Origin: Polyangiaceae bacterium
Lineage (GTDB): Bacteria > Myxococcota_A > Polyangia > Polyangiales > Polyangiaceae
Assembly (NCBI GenBank): GCA_016712345.1
Contig: JADJRH010000011.1
Span: 2,356,001-2,420,000 of the forward strand
DNA: 64,000 nucleotides
Direction of reading: 5' to 3'
Shown here: positions 16,561 to 25,834 of the stretch, in pieces
How the letters are laid out: each line of letters begins with the position of its first letter
Numbering within the stretch: the first letter of the stretch is position 1
Made by a program: the position numbers and the translations under genes
The notes under the pieces: generated by a model
Told to the model about the DNA's origin: nothing
The model's database searches: none
What the model saw: only the letters and a program-made list of their open reading frames with translations

Positions 16561-19313
16561 TTGTGACTCCTCGAATGGTGAACGTGGGGATGTGCATGGG
16601 GTTGATTGTGACCATGGCTCACCGGCGGATGGTGGGCGTGGATCTGACCCACGTGCATGACCTTGGCGGCGGGGCTGCTGCGCATGGGAAGTTCAGTTCT
16701 GACTTCACCATCAAACGCTGTGAGCGCAGATGCCACGGCCGCGGCTGTTGGAACTAGGCCAATCTCGCCAACTCCTTTTGCGCCGAACGGTCCTTCAGGC
16801 TCGGGGTCTTCAACAAGAATGACCTCAATTTCAGGCACATCACGCGCTCGGAGGGCGCCCAACTCTCGGATCCAAGCGGTGGTGGGAATGCCGTTTTCGC
16901 AGGGTAGGCTTTCTGTCAGGGCGTATCCCAAACCCATGACAACCGCGCCTTCAACCTGGGCTTGGCAGAGGGCGGGATTAATCGCTCTACCCACGTCGTG
17001 GGCCGCCACCACTTTGGCGAGGTGCCCCTGCTCGTCGAGGATGACCAGTTGAGTGGCAAACCCGTAGGTGGTGTGGGTGCGGGGTGACGGGACGTTTAGA
17101 CCGATGGGCGTTGTGGGCAATAAAGTGATGTTCCCTGTGTACACACGGCCCACGAGATCACCCAACGTTTGACCGCTGTCAAGCGCTTGTTTCAACTGAC
17201 CCGCGGCGGCAATGACGGCGTTTCCACCCAGCAAGACGGCGCGTGAGGCGGTTGTTTGGCCACATGAAAGCGGTGAATCGGTGGTTAGTTCCGGCGTGAA
17301 CAATTGCACCGGCAGGCCGGATCGCTCGGCGGCGATCTGACAGAGGACTGTCCAAAGCCCCTGACCCATTTCTGTAAAACCGCACCTGAGTGAAATGCGC
17401 GTGGGCGATTCTACCACCAGTTCTGCCTTGCCAACTTCTTCGGCGCCGTTGCCCAAACCGCTGTTTTTGATGCCGCAGGCGATGCCCAAAGCGGCGCCGC
17501 GCGCCCGGGCTTCATCGTAGGCGGGTTTGACCGCGAGGAGTGTTTTTTGGATACCAACGGAGCTTGTGAGGCGCTGTCCGGTTGTGAGTTCATCACCCGG
17601 TGAAACGGCGTTTTTGTACCGCATTTCCCAGCGATCGATGCCCACTTTGGCGGCGAGTTGATCAATACAGCTTTCGAGAGCGAAAGTGATTTGGGGCACC
17701 CCAAATCCGCGCATGGCCCCGCTCGGTGGATTGTTTGTGTACACAGCGCGCGCTTCAACGTGGGTGTTTGGAACGCGGTACGGCCCGCAGGCGTGACCGG
17801 CCGCTCGTTCAAGCACTTTGGCTCCCACCGATGCGTACGCCCCGCTGTCACCGAGGATGTCTGCAATGACGGCTGTGAGCCGGCCCTGAGCATCGCACCC
17901 AACCTGAATGTGGGAGGTGACCGGGTGGCGTTTGGGGTGCATGCGCACCGACTCGTCGCGGCGCAATGCGAGGCGAACCGGCCGGCCGGTGAGTTTGGCG
18001 AGGAGCGCTGTTTGACCTTGAATGAGAAGGTCTTCTTTGCCGCCGAAAGCACCGCCGGGCGGGACGAGCGTAATGTGTACATTTTGAAGCGGCATGTTTA
18101 AGATCGAGGCAATTTGGCGCTGATCGTCAAAGATACCTTGACCCTGTGACCAGACATGGAGATGTTCACCCCGCATCTCGGCGACGCAACATTCTGTTTC
18201 GAGAAACAGGTGTTCAATGCGTTGGGTATGGAAGGTTCCTGTGGCCACGTGAGCACTTGCCGCGAGTGCTTCTTGAGGGTTTCCCCTGTGAATGAGGGTT
18301 AGACTCAGGAGGTTGGGAGAATTGGATGGGGAGATGGTCGATTCTACCATCGGTGACTTGGGGTTGACGCGGGGAGCATTGTTTGCGAGCGCGTCTGTGG
18401 GGGACACCACAGTTGGAAGAACCTGATAGTCCACTTCGACAAGCTCAGCGGCCTCGCGAGCGATATCTTCCGATTCTGCGGCGACAGCGGCAAGCACATC
18501 CCCCGCGCATCGAACTTCTTCCCCCGGAGCCACGAATACCGGCCAGTCGTGTTCCAGAAGACCTTGCCACCGTTCACCCGGAACGTCGGCCGCGGTGACA
18601 ACACGTACAACACCGGGTAGAGCGGCCGCCTTGTCGGTGCGAATAGAAAGCACCTGAGCGCGCGCATGGGCCGACAAAACAAGGGCTGCGTGCAACAGAG
18701 CGGGGCGATCGATATCGGCGGTGAAGGTTCGCTTGCCAACAATCAGGTCGGAAGCGTCGAGCCGGAGCACCGGGGCTCCAACTCCACCGATGTGGGTGGG
18801 AGTTGTGGAGGCCGCACGCAGGTATTGGGTTGGGATTACGGAATCAGGATCGCGCCGCATTTGGGCGAGTTTTAGAATTGCCTCCACAATGCGCGAATAA
18901 CCGCCGCACCTGCACAGGTGTTGATCGAGTTGACGCGCGATTTCGGTGGGGGTGGGGTTGGGATGTTTTTGGAGATAGCTATGGGCGTGGAGCGCAATTG
19001 CGGGGAGACAAAATCCGCACTGGCCCGCGGCGGCCGACTCAAATGCAGCGATGATCTGGGCGCGGTCGTTCGGGTGGAGCCCTTCGAGAGTGATCACCTC
19101 CCCACCGTCCACCGCAAGGGTAGGTTCAGTGCAGGTCACACGGGCATGGCCGTTGACAATGGCCACGCAGGCGCCGCATTGACCCTGTGGATGGCAGCCG
19201 TCTTTGAGGGAGGTGAGCTGGAGTCGCCGGCGCAACGTTTCGAGCAGTCGTTCGTCGTCGCGCACGGTTACCTGCACAGGCTCGCCGTTGCATGTGAAGC
19301 GAACCACGGTCAT
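16557..19313 (-). CDS. xdhD: Fused Fe-S / molybdopterin xanthine dehydrogenase (selenium-dependent type, XdhD-like) with His-rich tail
   Basis: 918 residues. Residues 1-150 are the two [2Fe-2S] domains: Cys40, 46, 49, 61 and Cys99, 102, 134, 136. From about 175 onward it is the molybdenum hydroxylase subunit: 'GGAFGGKEDLL', 'YTNNPPSGAMRGFG', and the active-site Glu in 'GAKGVGEIGLVP'. No FAD domain is present, as in the fused selenium-type xanthine dehydrogenases, and no separate FAD subunit gene is in the window. The last 33 residues hold about 13 His with Pro and Ser, ending RSHK, beyond the normal end of the family. Cytoplasmic; presumably hydroxylates a purine. It is the first gene of the minus operon. 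Confidence 0.9.
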   Translation of the reverse strand: MTVVRFTCNGEPVQVTVRDDERLLETLRRRLQLTSLKDGCHPQGQCGACVAIVNGHARVTCTEPTLAVDGGEVITLEGLHPNDRAQIIAAFESAAAGQCGFCLPAIALHAHSYLQKHPNPTPTEIARQLDQHLCRCGGYSRIVEAILKLAQMRRDPDSVIPTQYLRAASTTPTHIGGVGAPVLRLDASDLIVGKRTFTADIDRPALLHAALVLSAHARAQVLSIRTDKAAALPGVVRVVTAADVPGERWQGLLEHDWPVFVAPGEEVRCAGDVLAAVAAESEDIAREAAELVEVDYQVLPTVVSPTDALANNAPRVNPKSPMVESTISPSNSPNLLSLTLIHRGNPQEALAASAHVATGTFHTQRIEHLFLETECCVAEMRGEHLHVWSQGQGIFDDQRQIASILNMPLQNVHITLVPPGGAFGGKEDLLIQGQTALLAKLTGRPVRLALRRDESVRMHPKRHPVTSHIQVGCDAQGRLTAVIADILGDSGAYASVGAKVLERAAGHACGPYRVPNTHVEARAVYTNNPPSGAMRGFGVPQITFALESCIDQLAAKVGIDRWEMRYKNAVSPGDELTTGQRLTSSVGIQKTLLAVKPAYDEARARGAALGIACGIKNSGLGNGAEEVGKAELVVESPTRISLRCGFTEMGQGLWTVLCQIAAERSGLPVQLFTPELTTDSPLSCGQTTASRAVLLGGNAVIAAAGQLKQALDSGQTLGDLVGRVYTGNITLLPTTPIGLNVPSPRTHTTYGFATQLVILDEQGHLAKVVAAHDVGRAINPALCQAQVEGAVVMGLGYALTESLPCENGIPTTAWIRELGALRARDVPEIEVILVEDPEPEGPFGAKGVGEIGLVPTAAAVASALTAFDGEVRTELPMRSSPAAKVMHVGQIHAHHPPVSHGHNQPHAHPHVHHSRSHK

Positions 19314-19418
19314 CCCCTGGACTATTGCAAAACGTCGGCCAGGGGATGTTCATCGAAGGGCGCGATTCGACGCGGGGCCTATGAAACGCGAGGAGTGCGC
19401 GACAATGAAGAGTTTGCG

Positions 19419-20876
19419 CTACAAAGAAAGTTGAACCTGGGCGCGCAGGCGATCGGTGCCGTTTTGAATGCCGCCGTCGGGGTTGGTTAACGTGTCGTCC
19501 CAGAGGCGGGTATAGTCGACCTGAATTTTGTACTGGTGGCCGCCGAAATAATAGCTCAAACCGGCCGCAAGTTCGCTGCGCGAGAGCATGCTGCTTGTGG
19601 TTGTGTCGAGGTTGGCGATGGTGCCGTATCTACCCACCGCTTGGAGATCACCGAAGGGCAACATGCAGCCCACCTGAGCCAACAAAGCGACGCCGTTTCG
19701 CGGGAGTTCTACCGGGATCGGATTGCCGTCTTCGTCAACAGCGTCGCCGGGGTTGCGCTCACCGTCGCGATAGTGGAAGGATAGATGGGTAGAAAGCCCG
19801 CGGTATTTGAAAAGGGCGTCGGCGTTGAAATGGTGGATATCGCTGGTGCCACCGTCTTTGGGAATGTTGCCGTGTACGCTTCGGGTACCGATCGCGTTGT
19901 CGTGGAATGCGTACGCAACGCCGATGGAGAGTCCCGGATGGGTAGATCGGGCGAGATCCCCTTCTGAGTAGTCGTCAAATTTGCCAAAAGGCAACCATTC
20001 AACGCGCGCCACCCATAGAAGGCCAAAATCGGTGAACTCGAATGCGTTGCGGCCTTCACCCATAAAAACGCCGATATTGTAGGCGAGTTGGTTGAGTCCA
20101 AAGAGGTCTTTGGAAAGAAACTGAATACCGAGGTCGCGATCGACCTGCATCTCTTCGTTGACGATCGACCGATCTACCATTTCAAGGTTGCCGGACGAGA
20201 CGACGCGCTGGCGGCTGAAGGGGATCTTCATTTGACCTACCCATACCGTCAGATCGCGGAGGTGGTCGAACTCCAGCCGGGCGTCGCGCAGGGGGTTGAT
20301 GCGGGTTTGAGGCACGTCGGCAATGAGGCCACCTGTCATGTCGCGCGGTGAAAGGCCCAGTTGAACATAGAACTTGTTGTGTTTACCAAACGCGTTGCCC
20401 TGAAACTGAAGACGCATGCGCCGGACTTGGAAGAGGTGTTCAGGCTCGGCTTCAGGTTCGTGTGGCACTTCGAGGTCATACCGGAGTTGAATGCGAGCGC
20501 GAACGGCAAGAGAAAACTTCTCGTCCGCCGTGGAGATGACGGCTCCGGTGCCAGGCTTGAACTTGACGAGCGCATCGAATTTGTTGGAATGACCGGCGCC
20601 GGAATGGGCAGCGGGGGATGCGGCGGGTTCAGGAGCTGGATGTGTTTGACCCGTTGGGGAAGGTGCGGCGGGCGCCGCGGGTGGAGGGGTGACAGTTGTC
20701 GCCGCCGTTGGGGCACTCGGGGGTGTGCCGGGGGGTGAAGCGGAGGGTAGGGTAGAAGGTTGAGCGGCGGGTGGAGGACTAGCGGGCGAGGTCGAAGAAT
20801 CGGGTGGTACGTCGGCCCAGGCAGAACCGGCGAACAGAAGGGAGAAGGCCGCGACCGATATGCAGATGCTTCGCAT
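19419..20876 (-). CDS. Phosphate-selective porin O/P family outer-membrane protein
   Basis: 485 residues with a clear signal peptide ending at 'GSAWA' (residue 21), then a Pro/Ala/Ser/Thr-rich stretch of about 70 residues, then a porin barrel. 'RARIQLRYDLE', 'RRMRLQFQGNAFGKHNKFYVQLGL', 'DARLEFDHLRDLTVWVGQMKIPFSRQ' and 'IQVDYTRLWDD' fit the OprO/OprP family, and the chain ends in Leu-Ser-Leu. It allows diffusion of small anions or solutes through the outer membrane. It lies 105 bases upstream of the xdhD start on the same strand, so it might supply substrate to that pathway, but it could be transcribed separately. The long Pro/Ala linker is unusual for a porin. Confidence 0.85.
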   Translation of the reverse strand: MRSICISVAAFSLLFAGSAWADVPPDSSTSPASPPPAAQPSTLPSASPPGTPPSAPTAATTVTPPPAAPAAPSPTGQTHPAPEPAASPAAHSGAGHSNKFDALVKFKPGTGAVISTADEKFSLAVRARIQLRYDLEVPHEPEAEPEHLFQVRRMRLQFQGNAFGKHNKFYVQLGLSPRDMTGGLIADVPQTRINPLRDARLEFDHLRDLTVWVGQMKIPFSRQRVVSSGNLEMVDRSIVNEEMQVDRDLGIQFLSKDLFGLNQLAYNIGVFMGEGRNAFEFTDFGLLWVARVEWLPFGKFDDYSEGDLARSTHPGLSIGVAYAFHDNAIGTRSVHGNIPKDGGTSDIHHFNADALFKYRGLSTHLSFHYRDGERNPGDAVDEDGNPIPVELPRNGVALLAQVGCMLPFGDLQAVGRYGTIANLDTTTSSMLSRSELAAGLSYYFGGHQYKIQVDYTRLWDDTLTNPDGGIQNGTDRLRAQVQLSL

Positions 20877-21061
20877 GCCGTGGCACTTGCCTTCTTGAAG
20901 TGCGAATTGCCATCTGAAAGTGGTCTATTGTCTCTGAAACGAGAAATTGTCACAAAGGCGACACATGCGCGCTGTTGAGTTGTCGCGTCTGGGGCACCAA
21001 TCCACGATAAATGGACACAAAATCGACACGAAATGGTCGTTGTGGTGACGAGAGGATGGGG

Positions 21062-21101
21062 TTGGTGCCCCCCAAAAAGGAGCCACCCGCGTGGGGGCCA
21101 A
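21062..21101. repeat. Hairpin just upstream of the lipoprotein gene at 21119
   Basis: TTGG-TG-CCCCCC at 21062-21073 can pair with GGGGG-CCAA at 21093-21101, leaving a small bulge and a loop of about 19 bases. It ends 17 bases before the ATG and lies in the divergent region between the porin gene and this lipoprotein gene, so it would be in the lipoprotein mRNA leader. It has no T-run, so a simple terminator is unlikely. The role is a guess. Confidence 0.4.
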
Positions 21102-21118
21102 ACTGTTATGATTGACAA

Positions 21119-22195
21119 ATGGCGCTGTGGCATGGGGCAGAACGAGCGATGACGCTCGGTGCTGTAGTGACGCTTTTGTTGGGTTGCGGTGAGGCGGCAA
21201 CAACGAGCGACGGCTCGACTGGAACGCCCAGCGGAGGGAGCGGCGGTTCAGGTGGAATGGTTGCTACCGGCGGCATGACGGGGGCAACCGGTGGGGCGAC
21301 AGGGGGAACATCAAGCACCACAACGTTGGTATCGTCGTCGAGCACGGGTAATCCGCCCTTTGTGTTGGATGTACACACCGCGCTCGCTCCGGGTGGGGGG
21401 CTTGAATTGACTACCAACTTACCCGCTCATCAGGAGGGGTGTTTGGCGGTTCCTTTTGAAGGGGTGCCGTGTGGAGATTTGGATCAGGACGGGCTCACGG
21501 ACGCATGGGAAGACGTCGTGATTGACCGCCTGCGTCCGCTTCTGCGGTTGGATGAAGAAGAGTCGCTTGTGAACGACCCGGCATTTGTGATTGCAAACGT
21601 GGCTCGCGTGGCTCCCGATCCCGTGGATGTAACGGCGGTGCGGGCATTGATGATGATCGGTTATTCAAAAGACTTTGGGAGCTGCGGCTTTACGGCTCAC
21701 AACGGCGATTCAGAACGGGTGGCGCTCAACCTGAAACTTGTTGGGGTCGAGGGGAATGTCACGGTGCTCGCTGCGTACACAGCGGCTCACGAAGGTACAC
21801 CGTCTGACCATGGTAAGATGGTAGAAGGTTCCGATCTTGCGGGTTTGGTGTACGAAAACGACGCCGCTACCGGCGAACCCCGATGGGTGGTGTTTCCATC
21901 CCAGGATAAACACGGCACATACGCGACCGTGGAGATCTGCGAAAATATCTCTTTTGTGCCTTGTTTTGATGAAGATTGCGGACCTGACAATGTGGCCGAT
22001 CCAAAGGCGTTTGACAGGTTGCCACCCTATGTGAACGCGGGTGAAGAATCTCACCCACTCGTGACAGATCTGACATCCATTGGGTTTGCCGGCGACGACG
22101 CATGGGCAAACCAAGACTTTTGCGGAGGATTGGGTGGTTCAGGTTGTTCGGCACCTGTGCGGGACAAACTCTTGAATGACCCATTTGGTCCGTAG
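21119..22195 (+). CDS. Lipoprotein with Gly-rich spacer, calcium-type motif and Vps62-like domain
   Basis: 358 residues with lipobox LLGC (Cys23) and a spacer rich in Gly, Thr and Ser to about residue 80. A later ATG at 21149 would also keep the signal peptide. 'CGDLDQDGLTDAWED' is a thrombospondin type 3 / EF-like calcium motif. After it, 'GYSKDFGSCGFTAHNGDSERVA', 'AAYTAAHEGTPSDHG' and 'VVFPSQDKHGTYA' resemble the H-x-GD-x-E and H-G pattern of Vps62/DUF946 domains. The latter assignment is tentative. Probably on the cell surface. Its stop is 13 bases from the stop of the convergent kinase gene. Confidence 0.7.
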   Translation: MALWHGAERAMTLGAVVTLLLGCGEAATTSDGSTGTPSGGSGGSGGMVATGGMTGATGGATGGTSSTTTLVSSSSTGNPPFVLDVHTALAPGGGLELTTNLPAHQEGCLAVPFEGVPCGDLDQDGLTDAWEDVVIDRLRPLLRLDEEESLVNDPAFVIANVARVAPDPVDVTAVRALMMIGYSKDFGSCGFTAHNGDSERVALNLKLVGVEGNVTVLAAYTAAHEGTPSDHGKMVEGSDLAGLVYENDAATGEPRWVVFPSQDKHGTYATVEICENISFVPCFDEDCGPDNVADPKAFDRLPPYVNAGEESHPLVTDLTSIGFAGDDAWANQDFCGGLGGSGCSAPVRDKLLNDPFGP

Positions 22196-22208
22196 ATCGC
22201 CGAACATT

Positions 22209-23900
22209 TCAGCGGCGGCGGCCACCCTTTTCGGACTGCTCTTCCAGGGCGGCGAGTTCGTCCTCCACTTCCTGAAACTCATCGGCGATGCGGTTGCGAG
22301 GGTCGGTGGGTAGATTTTCTACCCGTTGCGGCGGTGGGGAGGTTTTTTCGACAACGCCGATGTGTGTGGCGGCGTGAGGGTCCACATGCGGTTCTTGAAC
22401 CACTCGAACCGAAGTGGCGCCGTGTGGGTCGGCGACAACGCGTTTGCCGCGAAGAACCTCTTTGGCGCGGCCGATAGCTTCAGAAGCGCGTTTGCCCGCG
22501 TCTGACACCGCTCCCGCGGCGGAGCGCATGGCTTTGCCGGGGATTGAACCGAAGAAAAGCGCGGAAACGATGTAGAGCACGACCGGTGTGACAACGCGGA
22601 GCGCGAGAATCACCGCCAGCTGCGCCACCCCGAGAGCGAGAAGGACAAGCAGCAGGATCGGGCCACCGAGCGGCGCACCGGGGTTTTGCTGTCGACGGCG
22701 CTCGTCTCGTTCGCGTTCGGCTCGCTTGAGCGCATCGCGGAGACGCCGCGCTTCGATGACTTTCTCGCGGGCGCGATCCCGAGCCTCAGTGGCTTGCTCT
22801 CGGGTTCCGCGTTGGGCGACGCGCGAAGCTTTTTTGGCCTCGCGGCGGGCGATTTCGGCGGCGCGTCGAACTTCACGGCGAAGGTCACGCACGTTGCCAC
22901 GCGCAGCCTCTTCAACCATTTGAACGAAGGCGGCCCCGAGTTCGGTGGCCACGCTTCGCGCGTCGCTCTCGGCGCTCTGCATGTCGGCCGCGGTGGTGCC
23001 CGGCGGCGGCGATTCTTCACGCGGCGGGGTTTGAAAGGGGCTTGGAACCGGCTCGCGCTCCGCTGCGGGCGGGGCTTGTTTTGATGGGCTTTTGCGAAGC
23101 GTCGCCAAGAGCGGGGCAATGGACGAAGCGCGTCTGTCGGGGTCGGGTTCAACCATGGAGGCGAGCGCCGAAACGAGATCGGGCCGCACCTTGGGGAGGG
23201 CGGCGCGCACATCAATGGCGAGGCCTTTGTGAGGAAGGTCTTCAGGTTCAACACCCGACAACATGGCCACCGCTGTTGTGCCGACGGCGTACACGTCGCT
23301 GGCGGGCATCGCGCGGCCCTGGAACTGCTCGGGCGCCATGTACCCGAACGTGCCGACCACCGTGCTGCCCGTGATTTTGAGGCGATCGCGCACCGCCCCG
23401 AAATCAATGATCGCGAAAGAACCGTCGGGCCGAGCGATCACGTTGCTCGGCTTGATGTCGCGGTGCACAAGCGGCGGACTGCGCTCGTGGAGGTATTGGA
23501 GGGCTGCGTTGGCGTCGGAAAGAAAGCGGAGCACCTCGGCTTCTGAAAGGGGGCCACGTTCGCGAAGTTGAGCGAGCGTTGTTCCCTCAATGTGTTCCGT
23601 TACGAGGTAGAGGTTGCCTCGTTCTTCAAAGTGGTCGACGTATACAGGCAGATTTGGGTGGGCGATTTGGGCGAGGACTTTGGCTTCGCGCTCGGCCAAT
23701 TCGACCTCTTTCCAACTGGAGGCGCCCCGCACTCGAAACTGTTTCAGCGTGACGCGGCGGCCATCACGCTTATCGATGGCGTCGAACGTTGTTGCCTGAC
23801 CACCTTCGCCGAGTCGACCTGTAACGGCAAACCGGCCGTCGCGAAGGGTATCGCCGACCTGATGTTCCGCCGATTGGACGCCTGGCGAGGGGTCGCTCAT
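22209..23900 (-). CDS. Eukaryotic-like serine/threonine protein kinase with C-terminal membrane anchor
   Basis: 563 residues. The kinase domain (about 20-285) has 'LGEGGQATTF' as glycine loop, Lys53, Glu71, H146-R-D-I-K-P-S-N catalytic loop, D166-F-G and 'MAPEQF', so it should be active. A Pro-rich linker follows, then a long Arg/Ala/Glu-rich helix (about 330-410) likely to form coiled coil. Two hydrophobic spans (about 418-460, 'ILLLVLLALGVAQLAVILAL' and 'VVLYIVSALFFG') anchor it in the membrane, and a polar tail with PPQR and EE/EL motifs ends it. It faces away from the lipoprotein gene at 24009. A PP2C phosphatase lies 6 kb away and an FHA protein 21 kb away. Confidence 0.95.
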   Translation of the reverse strand: MSDPSPGVQSAEHQVGDTLRDGRFAVTGRLGEGGQATTFDAIDKRDGRRVTLKQFRVRGASSWKEVELAEREAKVLAQIAHPNLPVYVDHFEERGNLYLVTEHIEGTTLAQLRERGPLSEAEVLRFLSDANAALQYLHERSPPLVHRDIKPSNVIARPDGSFAIIDFGAVRDRLKITGSTVVGTFGYMAPEQFQGRAMPASDVYAVGTTAVAMLSGVEPEDLPHKGLAIDVRAALPKVRPDLVSALASMVEPDPDRRASSIAPLLATLRKSPSKQAPPAAEREPVPSPFQTPPREESPPPGTTAADMQSAESDARSVATELGAAFVQMVEEAARGNVRDLRREVRRAAEIARREAKKASRVAQRGTREQATEARDRAREKVIEARRLRDALKRAERERDERRRQQNPGAPLGGPILLLVLLALGVAQLAVILALRVVTPVVLYIVSALFFGSIPGKAMRSAAGAVSDAGKRASEAIGRAKEVLRGKRVVADPHGATSVRVVQEPHVDPHAATHIGVVEKTSPPPQRVENLPTDPRNRIADEFQEVEDELAALEEQSEKGGRRR

Positions 23901-24008
23901 GGGGCGGCTCTGCGTATACCGCGTTATCCAGGGAAAGTGCAGAGTTGTGCGCTCAGCACAATTGTGAACGGTTGGGAACCGACCTGCGGGTTCGAAGGTC
24001 TGGGCGAC

Positions 24009-25775
24009 ATGACCAAATTCGCCAAGGTGCTTGTCGACGGGGTGGTTTCGGAACGATCCTCGCGCGCTGTGAGAACGCTTCGAACGGCTGGGTTGTTTGG
24101 GTTGCTTGGAATATTGCCGGTGATAGGGTCGCTCGGCGGGTGTACACCTGAGAAGCCGCCCGAGTCGCCCAAAGTGGAGCCTACGGCGTCTGCGTCGGCG
24201 AACCTTTCGGCGACAGCGCAGGCCGCGTCACAACCCGATGTGTACACACCTGTTGGACCGTTTGCAGAAGAAACGCTTCCCGCGCTGGACACCGCTCCGA
24301 TCGCGGGGCTGACGTTGGGCGCGGCTCCCGCAGGTGTTGAGAAGGCTGCGGCTTCGTGCTCGGAATACGTAAAAAACAAGGGCGCGAAAGTGGCGTGTGG
24401 GGATCGGGCGGCCGCGCTCGCCGCGCTCGACAAGGCGCTCGCATCCGTGCCCGATGGAAAGGTCGATGAGGCGGCGGTGAAGTCGCGCGACGCGGCGCTT
24501 GCGGCGTTGGAAGAGTGTACACCACTGCCGGCCGGTTTGGTTCGAGCGCTGCGGGCGGACCTCGCGCCTGTGAAATGCGCCGACGTGATTGTGGAGCCCG
24601 TTCTTGCGGCGCCTCCAAAGGATATGCGGGGCGACGTTCATGAAGCGCTCGTTGGGTTGGCGCTTTCGGCGCGATTCGCGCGGGCGGGCGGCCCAGCGCC
24701 GGTGTTGGCAGCGCCGTTCACGCGCGCTCGCGTGGAGGCGCACATCGCAGGTCCGCTTGGAAAATGGATGAAAGAGGTGGCAACGGCGGTGCAGGGGCTT
24801 TCCGATGCGGCGTCGAAGCTTCACGGCTACGGCGGCGCGGTGGCGGCTGTCGGCGCGGGCATGGCCGATCTGACGCTTGTGGACACAGTGCGAAGCGCGC
24901 CGATCCCGGAAGAGTTTCAGAAGGACGAAGAGCGCAAAAACATTTATTACGCGTCGCTCGACGAGAAGTTGGAGCCTCGAAAAGCGCGCGGTCGCGATGC
25001 AGCGCTGATTGGTCTGAAGCGTTTTTCGGAGGTGGGTGCACTCCACGACGAACGCGTTCGCGAAGCGCGTCGACTGCTTTCAAAGCTCTACGGCGGGCGG
25101 AGAATGGATGCGCTCGATCGGTTGATGATTCAGCCCGCGAAACCTTCGGCCGCGGCGACCGTTGAAGATCGTTTGGCGGAACGTTTGCCCACATTTTATG
25201 CGGGCATTTTGCTCGACTCGGTGGTGCTGACGCAGCCGTCAACGTTGTCGATATTGGCGTCGCGAGGACTGAGTGTGCCGCATCGCAAAGCCCTCCGAGA
25301 CGCGGCGCCGACCGCACAGCTCGCTCCGATTGCGGCGCGGGCATTCTTGGATTTGGGGCGCACTTATTTTCGCGCGAGCGACTTTGAGAGCGCGGCAAAA
25401 ATGATGGCGCTCGTCCCCAAATCGGAGCGAACAGCGGAGTTGGAGTTGCTCGCGGCGCTGTCAATCGCACTTCGAGGTGGGCCCAAAGACGCTGTTGAAA
25501 TGATGAGCAAGTCGCTCATGGGAATGTCATCAATGGGTCAGCGGCAGGCGCTCGAAGCGCTGAGCACGAAGAGCGGTTTCGAAGCGGGCGCGGCGGCTTT
25601 CAACGCGGCTTACATTATGGAGATCACGGCGCCCGAAAGGGCGGACGGAGTGTTCTTCAAAGGGATCGCGCGCAGGTATGAAACGGCGGCAAATCTGCTT
25701 CCCGAGGGCGCTGCAAAAACCGAGGCCGCGGAGCGCGCCAAAGCGGCTGCGGCGATCGCCGGCGAAGTGAAATAG
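24009..25775 (+). CDS. Lipoprotein of unknown function with helical repeats
   Basis: 588 residues from the ATG at 24009; the frame extends farther upstream only over the antisense of the kinase gene. The lipobox is SLGGC (Cys45), after a hydrophobic span and an Arg-rich N-region, so a later start is possible. A Ser/Ala/Pro spacer follows. The body is almost wholly helical and Ala-rich. Residues 430-580 ('AARAFLDLGRTYFRASDFESAAKMMALVPKSERT') look like tetratricopeptide repeats. No catalytic motif is seen. It is divergent from the kinase, with 108 bases between starts, suggesting shared control. Confidence 0.75.
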   Translation: MTKFAKVLVDGVVSERSSRAVRTLRTAGLFGLLGILPVIGSLGGCTPEKPPESPKVEPTASASANLSATAQAASQPDVYTPVGPFAEETLPALDTAPIAGLTLGAAPAGVEKAAASCSEYVKNKGAKVACGDRAAALAALDKALASVPDGKVDEAAVKSRDAALAALEECTPLPAGLVRALRADLAPVKCADVIVEPVLAAPPKDMRGDVHEALVGLALSARFARAGGPAPVLAAPFTRARVEAHIAGPLGKWMKEVATAVQGLSDAASKLHGYGGAVAAVGAGMADLTLVDTVRSAPIPEEFQKDEERKNIYYASLDEKLEPRKARGRDAALIGLKRFSEVGALHDERVREARRLLSKLYGGRRMDALDRLMIQPAKPSAAATVEDRLAERLPTFYAGILLDSVVLTQPSTLSILASRGLSVPHRKALRDAAPTAQLAPIAARAFLDLGRTYFRASDFESAAKMMALVPKSERTAELELLAALSIALRGGPKDAVEMMSKSLMGMSSMGQRQALEALSTKSGFEAGAAAFNAAYIMEITAPERADGVFFKGIARRYETAANLLPEGAAKTEAAERAKAAAAIAGEVK

Positions 25776-25812
25776 CGAGCGGCGCCGAGCGCGACCTTCA
25801 CCGGCTCGGCGC

Positions 25813-25834
25813 GGCGATTGTGTACACAATCGCC
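25813..25834. terminator. Perfect 22-bp palindrome between convergent genes, centred on GTGTACAC
   Basis: Both halves are exact reverse complements: GGCGATTGTGT at 25813-25823 and its complement at 25824-25834. It fills the 58-base gap between the stop of the 24009-25775 gene and the stop of the gene ending at 25834. Position and symmetry suit a bidirectional transcription terminator, but no T-run follows on either side and a hairpin would need an unpaired loop. It could instead be a protein-binding operator built on the repeated GTGTACAC word. Confidence 0.5.
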
